DNA of 64,000 nucleotides from Paractinoplanes aksuensis (GTDB lineage Bacteria; Actinomycetota; Actinomycetes; Mycobacteriales; Micromonosporaceae). The stretch lies in contig NZ_JAMYJR010000010.1 of assembly GCF_024137025.1 (NCBI RefSeq), positions 186,001-250,000 on the forward strand, read 5' to 3'. Shown piece by piece: positions 9,106 through 16,799 of the stretch; position 1 is the stretch's first letter, and each line of letters starts with the position of its first letter. A program made the translations under genes and the position numbers. A model generated the notes under the pieces. The model had not been told where the DNA came from, searched no databases, and saw only the letters and a list, made by a program, of their open reading frames with translations.

Positions 9106-9119
9106 TGGGAGCGCTCCCA
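9106..9119. promoter_or_regulatory. CebR-type operator
   Basis: A perfect 14-bp palindrome, TGGGAGCGCTCCCA, 102 bp upstream of the GH6 cellulase start. It equals the consensus bound by CebR, the LacI-family repressor of cellulose and cello-oligosaccharide genes in Streptomyces and relatives, which is released by cellobiose-type inducers. The site predicts repression of the cellulase in the absence of cello-oligosaccharides. No cebR gene is in the window. Confidence 0.85.
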
Positions 9120-9220
9120 TGTCATGCTGTCGAAACAGCCGGGGAGCGATGCCCCTCGATGTTTCTCCGGCCTATCCCCGGGCGCTACGGGCGCCGCCGC
9201 ATGTCTCGAGGAGCCACCAC

Positions 9221-10978
9221 ATGAGACCTGTCCTCATCCGCGGTCTGACCGCGGCCGCCGCCGTATCGCTCGTGTCCGGTCTCGGCGTGTTCGCCGCGAC
9301 CAGCGCGAGCGCCGCGGCCGGCTGCCGGGTCGACTACACCGCCAACAGTTGGAGCACCGGCTTCACCGGGAACGTCAGCGTGACCAACCTCGGTGACCCG
9401 ATCTCCGGGGGCTGGCGCCTGACCTGGACCTTCCCGGGCAACCAGCAGATCACCCAGGGCTGGAGCGCCACGATCACCCAGTCCGGCGCGAACGTGACGG
9501 CGACCAACCCGTCCTGGGCGGGCTCGCTGCCCACCAACGGCAACGCCACGTTCGGCTTCAACGCCAACTACTCGGGCACGAACACCTCGCCCGCGACGTT
9601 CTCGCTGAACGGCACGGCGTGCACCGGCTCGACCGGCGGCCCCACGACGCCGCCGCCGAGCACCCCGCCGCCGACGACCCCGCCCCCGACCACGCCGCCG
9701 CCGACCACGCCGCCGCCCGCCGGCAGCAAGGTCGACAACCCGTACGCCGGGGCCCGGGGCTACGTCAACCCGGAGTGGAAGGCCAAGGCCGACGCCGAGC
9801 CCGGCGGCAACCGGATCTCGAGCAACCCGACCGCCGTCTGGCTGGACCGGATCGCCGCGATCGAGGGCACCGACGACAGCAGCTCCAACGGGTCGATGGG
9901 TGTCCGTGACCACCTGGACGCGGCCCTGGCCCAGAACGCCGGCTACATCCAGTTCGTGATCTACAACCTGCCCGGCCGCGACTGCGCCGCGCTGGCCTCC
10001 AACGGTGAGCTCGGCCCGAACGAGCTGCCGCGCTACAAGGCCGAGTACATCGACCCGATCGCGGCCATCCAGGCCGACGCCAAGTACCGCAGCCTGCGGA
10101 TCATCAACATCATCGAGATCGACTCGCTGCCGAACCTGATCACCAACACCTCGGGCCAGGCCGGCGGCACCGCGACCTGCGACACGATGAAGGCCAACGG
10201 CGGGTACGTGCAGGGTGTGGGCTACGCCCTGAACAAGCTGGGCGCCCTGCCCAACGGCTACAACTACGTCGACGCCGCGCACCACGGCTGGATCGGCTGG
10301 GACTCGAACTTCAACCCCACCGCTGACATCATGCTGCAGGCCGCCCAGGCCTCGGGCAGCGTCAACAACGTCCACGGCTTCATCACCAACACGGCCAACT
10401 ACTCCGCGCTGCGGGAGCCGTTCGTGCAGCCGACCACCCAGGTCGGTGGCCAGAGCGTCCGGCAGTCGAAGTGGGTGGACTGGAACCAGTACACCGATGA
10501 GCTGACCTTCGCCCAGGCCTTCCGCCAGCGGCTCGTCTCGATCGGCTTCAACTCGGGCATCGGCATGCTGATCGACACCAGCCGCAACGGCTGGGGTGGC
10601 TCGGCCCGCCCGACCGCGGCCAGCAGCTCGACCGTGATCGACACCTTCGTCAACGAGTCGCGCATCGACCGCCGGATCCACGCCGGCAACTGGTGCAACC
10701 AGTCCGGCGCCGGCCTGGGCGAGCGCCCGACCGCGGCCCCGGCCAGCGGCATCGACGCCTACGTCTGGGTCAAGCCCCCGGGTGAGTCGGACGGCTCCTC
10801 GACGCTCATCCCGAACGACGAGGGCAAGGGCTTCGACCGGATGTGCGACCCGACCTACACCGGTAACGCCCGCAACGGCAACAGCCTCAGTGGCGCCCTG
10901 CCCAACGCGCCGATCTCCGGCGCCTGGTTCTCGGCCCAGTTCCGTGAGCTGATGGCCAACGCCTACCCGGCGCTGTAG
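9221..10978 (+). CDS. Secreted GH6 cellulase with N-terminal CBM2
   Basis: Cleaves beta-1,4-glucan outside the cell, releasing cellobiose if it acts as an exoglucanase. The 585 residues comprise a signal peptide to the ASA site near residue 33, a CBM2 cellulose-binding domain (residues ~35-135, with Cys at both ends and conserved Trp), a Pro/Thr linker (TPPPTTPPP repeats, ~145-170), and a GH6 catalytic domain. That domain has the family signature IYNLPGRDCAALAS and a downstream IIEIDSLPNL. Loops around TAASSSTVIDTF suggest a cellobiohydrolase-like enzyme, but endo versus exo mode is inference. Start ATG 9221 follows GAGGAG. Regulated by the CebR box upstream; a strong hairpin follows the stop. 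Confidence 0.95.
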   Translation: MRPVLIRGLTAAAAVSLVSGLGVFAATSASAAAGCRVDYTANSWSTGFTGNVSVTNLGDPISGGWRLTWTFPGNQQITQGWSATITQSGANVTATNPSWAGSLPTNGNATFGFNANYSGTNTSPATFSLNGTACTGSTGGPTTPPPSTPPPTTPPPTTPPPTTPPPAGSKVDNPYAGARGYVNPEWKAKADAEPGGNRISSNPTAVWLDRIAAIEGTDDSSSNGSMGVRDHLDAALAQNAGYIQFVIYNLPGRDCAALASNGELGPNELPRYKAEYIDPIAAIQADAKYRSLRIINIIEIDSLPNLITNTSGQAGGTATCDTMKANGGYVQGVGYALNKLGALPNGYNYVDAAHHGWIGWDSNFNPTADIMLQAAQASGSVNNVHGFITNTANYSALREPFVQPTTQVGGQSVRQSKWVDWNQYTDELTFAQAFRQRLVSIGFNSGIGMLIDTSRNGWGGSARPTAASSSTVIDTFVNESRIDRRIHAGNWCNQSGAGLGERPTAAPASGIDAYVWVKPPGESDGSSTLIPNDEGKGFDRMCDPTYTGNARNGNSLSGALPNAPISGAWFSAQFRELMANAYPAL

Positions 10979-10996
10979 CGACGGGTGAAAGGACCG

Positions 10997-11033
10997 CCGG
11001 ACCCCGCTCTAACCCACGAGGAGCGGGGTCCGG
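10997..11033 (+). terminator. Hairpin terminator after the GH6 cellulase
   Basis: Two perfect 13-base arms (10997-11009 and 11021-11033) enclose an 11-nt loop, 18 bases after the cellulase stop. There is no T-run, as is common in high-GC actinobacteria. The loop and 3' arm contain GAGGAG, the best ribosome site for the next gene, and the last base of the arm is the first base of its GTG start. Confidence 0.75.
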
Positions 11034-11803
11034 TGTACTACAAAGAACAGGTGGAAATCACCAAAGTCGCCTGGACTACTGCCGGTCGTCGCCTCACCGC
11101 GGCGGCCGGCAGTGTCGTGGGGGAGCGCTATGACGACAACTACGACGTCGTGCACCTCGAGCCGGGCGGTCCGCTGGCGGTGGTGGCCGACGGCATGGGC
11201 TCGGGGCCGGGCAGCACGGTCGCCGGGGCCACGGCGGTCGAGGTCTTCGTGCGCGAGGTGCTGGTCGGGGATCCACCGGCCGCGCTGCGCGCCGCCGTGG
11301 CCCAGGTCCAGGATTCCGTACGCCGGGCCGGCCGCAACCTGGACGAGCTGACCGGCTGCACCCTGACCGCCTTCGTGGCGGCCGGCGACGACCCGGCCGC
11401 GTGGGTCGTGCAGCTCGGCGACTCCCGCGTCTACCGCCTGCGCGACGGCCTGCTCGACCTGCTGACGGTCGACCACACGATCAACTGGCTGGGCGTGCTG
11501 CACGGCTGGTTCGCGGCCGACTCCGACGAGGCCCGGGCCGCCCGCTACCGCCTGACCCGCTACGTCGGCCACCCCGACGCCCCCGAGCCCGACCTGCTGA
11601 ACGTCACCCTGCGTGCCGGTGACGTCTACCTGCTCTGCACCGACGGCGTGTCCGACCAGCTGACGTACGAGCGCCTGACCCGCATCCTGGCCACCGACGA
11701 CCCCGCCGCGGCCACCCACACCCTGCTCGACGACACGCTGACCGCCGGCGGCGCTGACAACGCCACCGCCGTGGTCATCCGCGTCGAACGTTCCGTCGAC
11801 TAG
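11033..11803 (+). CDS. PP2C-type Ser/Thr protein phosphatase
   Basis: Cytoplasmic metal-dependent phosphatase of the PPM family, about 256 residues. The Mn/Mg-binding aspartates appear in VADGMGSG, LGDSRVYRL, CTDGVSDQL and GADNATAVVI; a GCTLTAF strand corresponds to the family's GTT/GCT motif. The usual NED motif near the N terminus is replaced by RYDDNYD. Start chosen at GTG 11033 because GAGGAG lies nine bases upstream; GTG 10985 and GTG 11051 are possible. There is no membrane segment. The partner kinase is not adjacent, although a receptor kinase lies at 23.4-25.1 kb. The stop shares CTAG with the converging gene. Confidence 0.88.
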   Translation: MYYKEQVEITKVAWTTAGRRLTAAAGSVVGERYDDNYDVVHLEPGGPLAVVADGMGSGPGSTVAGATAVEVFVREVLVGDPPAALRAAVAQVQDSVRRAGRNLDELTGCTLTAFVAAGDDPAAWVVQLGDSRVYRLRDGLLDLLTVDHTINWLGVLHGWFAADSDEARAARYRLTRYVGHPDAPEPDLLNVTLRAGDVYLLCTDGVSDQLTYERLTRILATDDPAAATHTLLDDTLTAGGADNATAVVIRVERSVD

Positions 11804-12645
11804 CGACGGCGGCGTTCGGGCATGTTGTAGAAGCCGGTCGGCATGGGCGGGCCTTCGGCCTGCAGTGTCTGGCGGCGGTTGCGCGTCCGCAGGCGTAGCA
11901 GCATGCCGACGCCGAGGAAGACCATCAGCGCGCCCACGATCAGACCGATGCCGAGCACGTTCGAGCTGCTCGAGGCGGTGTTGAGGGCGGCCGCGTCGGT
12001 CGACGGCGGGTCCGCCTCGGGCTCGTCGGCCACGGCCTCGGAGTCCTGCTCGTCGGGAGCGTCCTCGGTCTCGACCGGGGTCGGCGACGGGGACGGGCTC
12101 TTGGTCGGCTTGGCCGCGACCGGGCTGACCACCTGGGCCTGCGAGCCGGTCGAGCTGAGCAGCCGGCCGGTGCCGTCGAAGGCCTGGGCCGCGAAGGTCA
12201 CCTCGCCGTTGTCGGGGCCGGTGAAGCCGACGCTCCACTGCGCGGTGACCGTGCGGTCGCGGCACAGCTGGCCGGGGTCGAGTTGCTCGTCGACCACGGT
12301 GGCCCGCTCGTCGCGCACCTCAGCCCGTACGGGAAAGGCCTGGTTGTTCTCGACCCGGGTGACCCGCACCTGGTCGAGGCTGATGCCCTCGGTCTCGATG
12401 GTCAGCGCCCAGCGCACCTTGAGACAGCGCCGGCCCCGGTCGGTCGACGCGACCGCGGTGTAGGTCTTGGCGTCCTTGCCAATGGTGAACGTGGCCGGCG
12501 CCTGACCGGTCCGCACCTCGAATCCGGGCACATCGGCCGAAGCCGGAGAACCCCAGGCGGCCAGGGCCACCAAAAAGACCAGGACAAAGACAGCGCTGAT
12601 CCGGACACTGCTCATCCGAGGGATAGCCCGGGTCAGGTGTCGCAT
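11800..12645 (-). CDS. Secreted, membrane-anchored protein of unknown function
   Basis: About 281 residues. It has a signal peptide (VFVLVFLVALAAWGSPASA), an extracellular beta-rich region of ~130 residues with two cysteines (RRCLKVRW and GQLCRDRT), a Pro/Ser/acidic stalk (PTKSPSPSPTPVET onward), one membrane helix (GIGLIVGALMVFLGVGMLL) and a short Arg-rich cytoplasmic tail. There is no LPxTG sorting signal, so anchoring is by the helix. Start ATG 12645 is preceded at nine bases by AAGGAG; the ATG at 12654 would sit directly on that site. Divergent from the redox operon. Function unknown; the architecture suggests a surface adhesin or a domain binding a ligand. Confidence 0.7.
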   Translation of the reverse strand: MRHLTRAIPRMSSVRISAVFVLVFLVALAAWGSPASADVPGFEVRTGQAPATFTIGKDAKTYTAVASTDRGRRCLKVRWALTIETEGISLDQVRVTRVENNQAFPVRAEVRDERATVVDEQLDPGQLCRDRTVTAQWSVGFTGPDNGEVTFAAQAFDGTGRLLSSTGSQAQVVSPVAAKPTKSPSPSPTPVETEDAPDEQDSEAVADEPEADPPSTDAAALNTASSSSNVLGIGLIVGALMVFLGVGMLLRLRTRNRRQTLQAEGPPMPTGFYNMPERRRR

Positions 12646-13014
12646 GCCGATCATCTCCTTCTCACCCGGCAGTCGATACGCCTGCACAGCAGATGGTTCG
12701 CAGATGCGGGCCGAAAGGTTCACCGGGTGCGATGAGTCACTGGACGGTGACCGGTTAATTTCCGGTCGGCCAATAGTTTCCCGGGCGTGTTCGCACAGCT
12801 CAGCGGCCTTGTTGAGTCACTTCCGGAAATTTTCCCGACAAAAGTCGAGCCGGGCGTTCATCCGATCCCGCTCGCCGCACGTAGTTGGGGGATGGGCAGA
12901 GACCGGCCGACCGCCGACCGCTGCCCGGCAACAACGTGAAGCAGGGGGCACTCCCCACGGGTGCCTGCGTCCCACCGCCCACGGGACGTGACCACTGCGG
13001 AGAACGAGGAGTCA
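12646..13014. other. Divergent intergenic region with repeats
   Basis: 369 bp between the anchored protein and the redox operon, with no coding signal. It contains an inverted repeat GACCGG-7-CCGGTC (12749-12767) around an AT-rich core and two direct TGAGTCAC octamers (12733-12740 and 12813-12820). These could be regulator sites serving either gene. No clear -35/-10 pair can be assigned. Confidence 0.35.
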
Positions 13015-14739
13015 ATGGCCAGGACGAAGAACAACGAGCGATCCGCCAATCGTGTGGCCGTCGATGTCGGAGCGACCGGTAAAGGCGCGCCCTCCAAGGG
13101 CGCGATAATTGTTCTCGCGATCAGCGTGATCGCAGCCCTCTGGGCGGTCGCGATGATGACCAAGCCCGGCCGGGTCGGGTACGTGTACTTCTTCACCTAC
13201 ACCGAGTACTACATCGGCGTGGTGACGCTCGTGTCGCTCTCCATCACGATCATGATCGGGCTGGTCTCCACCGACCGGCTGGTCCTCTCGATCCGGCAAC
13301 GCGTGCTGCTGCAGTCCGCGCACCGCACCACCGGCGTCATCGCGGTGACCTCGCTGTTCCTGCACGTGTGGATGAAGATCGTCGAGAAGCACGCCTCGGT
13401 CATCGACGCGTTCATCCCGTTCCTCCACCCCGGTTACAACAAGGTCTGGGTCGGCCTGGGCACGATCTCGGGCTGGGTCATGGTGCTGGTCATGTGGACC
13501 GGCATCGCCCGCTCCCGGTTCATCGGCCGCGGCAGCCCCTGGATGTGGCGCGGCATCCACGCCGTGTCGTACCTGATCTGGCCGACCGCCCTGATGCACG
13601 GTCTCAGCGCCGGCCGCCCCGCCGCGACCTGGGTCGTCGTCAGCTACATCGTCTGCGTGCTCGCGGTCCTGGTCGGCCTGGCCGTCCGCCTGTCGGTCTC
13701 GCTCAACCGCCGCAAGGACTTCGCGTCGCCCGCCTCGACCGGCGCCCTCAAGCCGGTCGGCTCGATGGTGCCCACCAGTTCGGCCGCGATGAAGCGCCCG
13801 GGCCGCCGCGACAAGCCGGCCCCGGTCGAGCCTCAGACGCTGGGCCCGGTCGCCGTCGTCGACAGCTTCCGCCCGGCCGCCAACGCGGTCACCGCCCCGC
13901 CCGTGGCCCCGCCGCCGATGGACGACGACCTGGTCGCCCCCCGGCCGCGCCGCGCCCGCGCCGAGGAGATGTACGACGAGCCCACCGGCATGATGCCGCA
14001 GTACGACGAGGAGCGTCCGCGCCGCGGCGGCCGCCGGGTCGAGGACGAGATCGAGTACGACGAGCCGCGCGGCCGCCGCTACCCGGGCGAGGACACGAGC
14101 ACCCGGATGCGCCGCCCCGGCCCGGACGAGACCGGCACGCGGATGCGCCTGGACGACACCGGCACGCGCATGCGCCGCCTCGGCCCCGACGAGACCGGCA
14201 CGCGCATGCGCCGCCCCGGCCCCGACGAGACCGGCACCCGCATGCGCCGCCCCGAACTCGAGGACACCGGCACCCGGATGCGCCGGGACGAGATCGAGAA
14301 CACCGGCACCCGGATGCGCTTCGACGACTACGACGAGCCGGCCCCGCGCCGCCGCCGCTACGCCGAGGAGGAGGAGCCCGCGCCGCGCTCGCGCCGACGG
14401 GGTGACATGCCGCTCTCCGAGGCGCCGGCCCGCGGCGACTACGACGAGGTGCCCCGCCAGCGCGCCGCCCGGTACGAGGACGACTACGAGGAGGCCCCGC
14501 GCGGCCGCCGCGGCGACGACTCGGGACGGCACAGCCGGGCCGGTTTCGTCGACGGCGACGGCTACGTCGAGGCCGACGAGACCCCGACCCTGGTCGACAT
14601 GGCGCCGCGCCGCCGCGGCGGCCGGGACGAGCCGTCACGGGTCGACGCCGGGCGGGGTGGCCGCCGCGGCGGACGGGGACGGGACGACGAGCCCGCTGAC
14701 GACGGTTACTGGTCGCAGTTGCGAGGGGAAGCGAATTGA
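13015..14739 (+). CDS. Ferric-reductase-like heme membrane protein with long charged tail
   Basis: First gene of a four-gene redox operon, 574 residues. Residues ~30-235 form about six membrane helices of the ferric reductase/cytochrome b type. Histidine pairs in SAHRTTGV...FLHVW (H-x13-H) and GIHAVSY...LMHGL (H-x12-H) are placed to hold two hemes across the membrane. The remaining ~330 residues are a cytoplasmic, disordered, Arg/Asp/Glu-rich tail with seven TGTRMR-type repeats. The family's FAD/NAD reductase domain is missing; the NuoF-like protein encoded next probably supplies electrons. Start ATG 13015 follows GAGGAG. Its stop overlaps the next start (ATTGA). Confidence 0.82.
   Translation: MARTKNNERSANRVAVDVGATGKGAPSKGAIIVLAISVIAALWAVAMMTKPGRVGYVYFFTYTEYYIGVVTLVSLSITIMIGLVSTDRLVLSIRQRVLLQSAHRTTGVIAVTSLFLHVWMKIVEKHASVIDAFIPFLHPGYNKVWVGLGTISGWVMVLVMWTGIARSRFIGRGSPWMWRGIHAVSYLIWPTALMHGLSAGRPAATWVVVSYIVCVLAVLVGLAVRLSVSLNRRKDFASPASTGALKPVGSMVPTSSAAMKRPGRRDKPAPVEPQTLGPVAVVDSFRPAANAVTAPPVAPPPMDDDLVAPRPRRARAEEMYDEPTGMMPQYDEERPRRGGRRVEDEIEYDEPRGRRYPGEDTSTRMRRPGPDETGTRMRLDDTGTRMRRLGPDETGTRMRRPGPDETGTRMRRPELEDTGTRMRRDEIENTGTRMRFDDYDEPAPRRRRYAEEEEPAPRSRRRGDMPLSEAPARGDYDEVPRQRAARYEDDYEEAPRGRRGDDSGRHSRAGFVDGDGYVEADETPTLVDMAPRRRGGRDEPSRVDAGRGGRRGGRGRDDEPADDGYWSQLRGEAN
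14098..14323 (+). repeat. In-frame tandem repeat encoding TGTRMR units
   Basis: Seven copies of (S/G)TRMR(R) separated by five-residue acidic spacers such as PGPDE, LGPDE, PELED and DEIEN. They lie in the cytoplasmic tail of the ferric-reductase-like protein. Each unit carries one or two threonines beside arginines, so it might be a multi-site phosphorylation or docking segment. That role is inference; the repeat itself is plain in the sequence. Confidence 0.85.
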
Positions 14740-16208
14740 GCGCGTCGCAGGTTCCTCCGGTCACCTCGATCGGCACGCCGCGGATCACCGCGGGCTTCGA
14801 CGAGTACGGCCGGCTCGACCTGATCGCCCATCAGGAGGTCCACGGCGGTTTCGCCGCCCTGTCCTCCGGTGAGCTGATCGGCCTGGCCGACCGCATCGAG
14901 CTGCGCGGACGCGGCGGCGCGGGCTTCCCGTTCGCCCGCAAGGTGCGCGCCGTGCTCGACTCGTGCCGCCGCCAGGAGCTGCCCCCGGTCATCGTGGTCA
15001 ACGCGACCGAGGGCGAGCCCCCGTCCTGGAAGGACAAGGCCGTGCTGACCCGCGGCCCGCACCTGATCCTGGACGGGGCCGCGCTGGCCGCGGCCGCGCT
15101 CGACGCCGAGGAGATCGTCATCGGCATCGCCGACGACGGCATCGGCGAGAGCTCGATCACCGCCGCCCTGTCCGAGCGGCGCATGCCGTGCCCGACGCGC
15201 ATCGTGACCGTGCCCCACCGGTTCATCTCGGGTGAGGGCGGCGCGCTGGTCCGCGGCATCAACGGCGAGGCGCACATCCCGCCCGGCCGCAAGGTGCGCT
15301 CCAGCGACAACGGCGTGATGGGCCTGCCCACCCTGCTGTCCAACGCCGAGACGTTCTCGCAGCTGGCCATCGCGGCCCGGCTCGGCCCGTGGGAGTACAA
15401 CGCGGTCGGCATCCCCGAGGAGCCGGGCACGGTCATGCTGACCGTGGGCGGCTCGGCCAGCAACCCGGCCGTGGTCGAGGCGCCGACCGGCACCCCGCTC
15501 ATGGACGTGCTGAACATGTGCGGGGCCGACATCGGCCCCGGTCTGCTGGTCGGCGGTTACCACGGCAAGTGGATCACCGCCGAGGCCGCGCAGACCGTCA
15601 CCATCTCGCGCAAGGGCTTCGCCTCGGTCGGCGGCACGCTCGGCGCCGGCATGCTGATCCCGATCGGCTCCAAGACCTGCCCGCTGGGCGAGGTCTCCCA
15701 GGTCGTGCAGTACCTGGCCGGCGAGTCGGCCGGTCAGTGCGGCCCGTGCCGGCTCGGCCTGCCCGACCTGGCCCGCGCGGTCACGCTGGTCTCGCTGGGC
15801 GGCAACGCGGTCGAGAACGTGCGCCAGGCGGCCGGTGTGGTCAAGGGCCGCGGCGCGTGCAGCCACCCCGACGGCACGGCCCGGTTCGCGCTGTCGGCGC
15901 TCGAGGTCTTCGCCAAGGACGTCGAGGCGCACACCAACGGCGAGGGCTGCGGCAAGAGCACCAAGGGCCTGTTGCCGCTGCCGTACACGGCGGAGCAGGG
16001 CGCCCGGCGGCTCGCGGTGGACTGGTCGCGCTGCGACGGCCACGGGCTGTGCTCGGCGGTCGCGCCCGAGATCATCCGGCTCGACGCCAACGGCTTCCCG
16101 GCGTTCCCGCAGACGCCGCTGCCGCCCTGGCTCGAGAACGGCGCCCGCAAGGCCGTCAACGTCTGCCCGGCCCTGGCCCTGCGCCTCACCGAAGAGGCCA
16201 CCAAGTGA
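14736..16208 (+). CDS. NuoF-like NADH dehydrogenase subunit fused to a ferredoxin
   Basis: 490 residues. The N-terminal FMN site GRGGAGFPFARK and NADH site NATEGEPPSWKDKAVL match NuoF/HoxF, followed by an SLBB region and an iron-sulfur region. There the motif is ESAGQCGPCRLG (residues 330-341) where complex I has ESCGKCTPC: the first cysteine is replaced by alanine, so a normal N3 [4Fe-4S] cluster is doubtful. The last ~65 residues are a small ferredoxin with C-x5-C (CDGHGLC) and a later CP, like the [3Fe-4S] ferredoxins of P450 systems. Start TTG 14736 overlaps the previous stop and follows GAGGGGA. No other nuo genes are nearby, so this is a stand-alone NADH module, probably feeding the heme protein. 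Confidence 0.88.
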   Translation: MSASQVPPVTSIGTPRITAGFDEYGRLDLIAHQEVHGGFAALSSGELIGLADRIELRGRGGAGFPFARKVRAVLDSCRRQELPPVIVVNATEGEPPSWKDKAVLTRGPHLILDGAALAAAALDAEEIVIGIADDGIGESSITAALSERRMPCPTRIVTVPHRFISGEGGALVRGINGEAHIPPGRKVRSSDNGVMGLPTLLSNAETFSQLAIAARLGPWEYNAVGIPEEPGTVMLTVGGSASNPAVVEAPTGTPLMDVLNMCGADIGPGLLVGGYHGKWITAEAAQTVTISRKGFASVGGTLGAGMLIPIGSKTCPLGEVSQVVQYLAGESAGQCGPCRLGLPDLARAVTLVSLGGNAVENVRQAAGVVKGRGACSHPDGTARFALSALEVFAKDVEAHTNGEGCGKSTKGLLPLPYTAEQGARRLAVDWSRCDGHGLCSAVAPEIIRLDANGFPAFPQTPLPPWLENGARKAVNVCPALALRLTEEATK

Positions 16209-16798
16209 AGCGGCGGGCGCTGCTGCCCGTGGCGATGGCGGGCGCGCTGCTCGCCTCCGCCTGTGGCAGTTCGCCGGAGGAGGCGGCCTTCGTCCAGCCG
16301 CCTCCCTCGGCCGCGGCAGCGCCCGTTTCGTCGGCTTCCTCCGGCACGGGAAAAGAGGCGGCTGACGCGGAGGCCCCGCCGCCGCCCGTCACGGTTCCGG
16401 CGACACTCAAGTTCAGCGGCAAAACCCTGGACGGCCGGCCGTTCGACGCGACCAAGCTCGCCGGCAAGCCGACCATCCTGTGGTTCTGGGCGCCGTGGTG
16501 CGCCACCTGCGCGAGCGAGGCCCAGAGCGTCCGCGACCTGCAGGACGAGTTCGGCGGCAGCCTGAACTTCCTCGGCATCGCCGGCATGGGCAACAACAAG
16601 GACATGCACCAGTTCGTCAAGGACCTGGAAGTCAGCAACGTGACCCACCTCGACGACCAGGCCGGCAAGATCTGGAAGAAATTCAAGATCACCGAGCAGA
16701 GCCTGTACGTGGTCCTCGACCGCGACGGCAAGGTCGTGAGCACCGGTTACCTCGACGACCTGCAGCTCACCCAGCAAGTGAAGGCCCTGGTCGCCTGA
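16205..16798 (+). CDS. TlpA/ResA-type thioredoxin lipoprotein
   Basis: 197 residues. It has a signal peptide ending in the lipobox ASAC (Cys ~20), an Ala/Pro/Ser-rich linker to about residue 65, then a thioredoxin fold with the active site WAPWCATC near residue 98. The GKPTILWFWAPWC strand and the cis-Pro-region equivalent fit the TlpA/AhpC-TSA family. It is predicted to sit on the outer face of the membrane and reduce disulfides. GTG 16205 overlaps the previous stop (GTGA), so translation is coupled to the NuoF-like gene. The next gene encodes a CcdA-like protein, the known electron donor for such lipoproteins. Confidence 0.92.
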   Translation: MKRRALLPVAMAGALLASACGSSPEEAAFVQPPPSAAAAPVSSASSGTGKEAADAEAPPPPVTVPATLKFSGKTLDGRPFDATKLAGKPTILWFWAPWCATCASEAQSVRDLQDEFGGSLNFLGIAGMGNNKDMHQFVKDLEVSNVTHLDDQAGKIWKKFKITEQSLYVVLDRDGKVVSTGYLDDLQLTQQVKALVA

Positions 16799-16799
16799 C

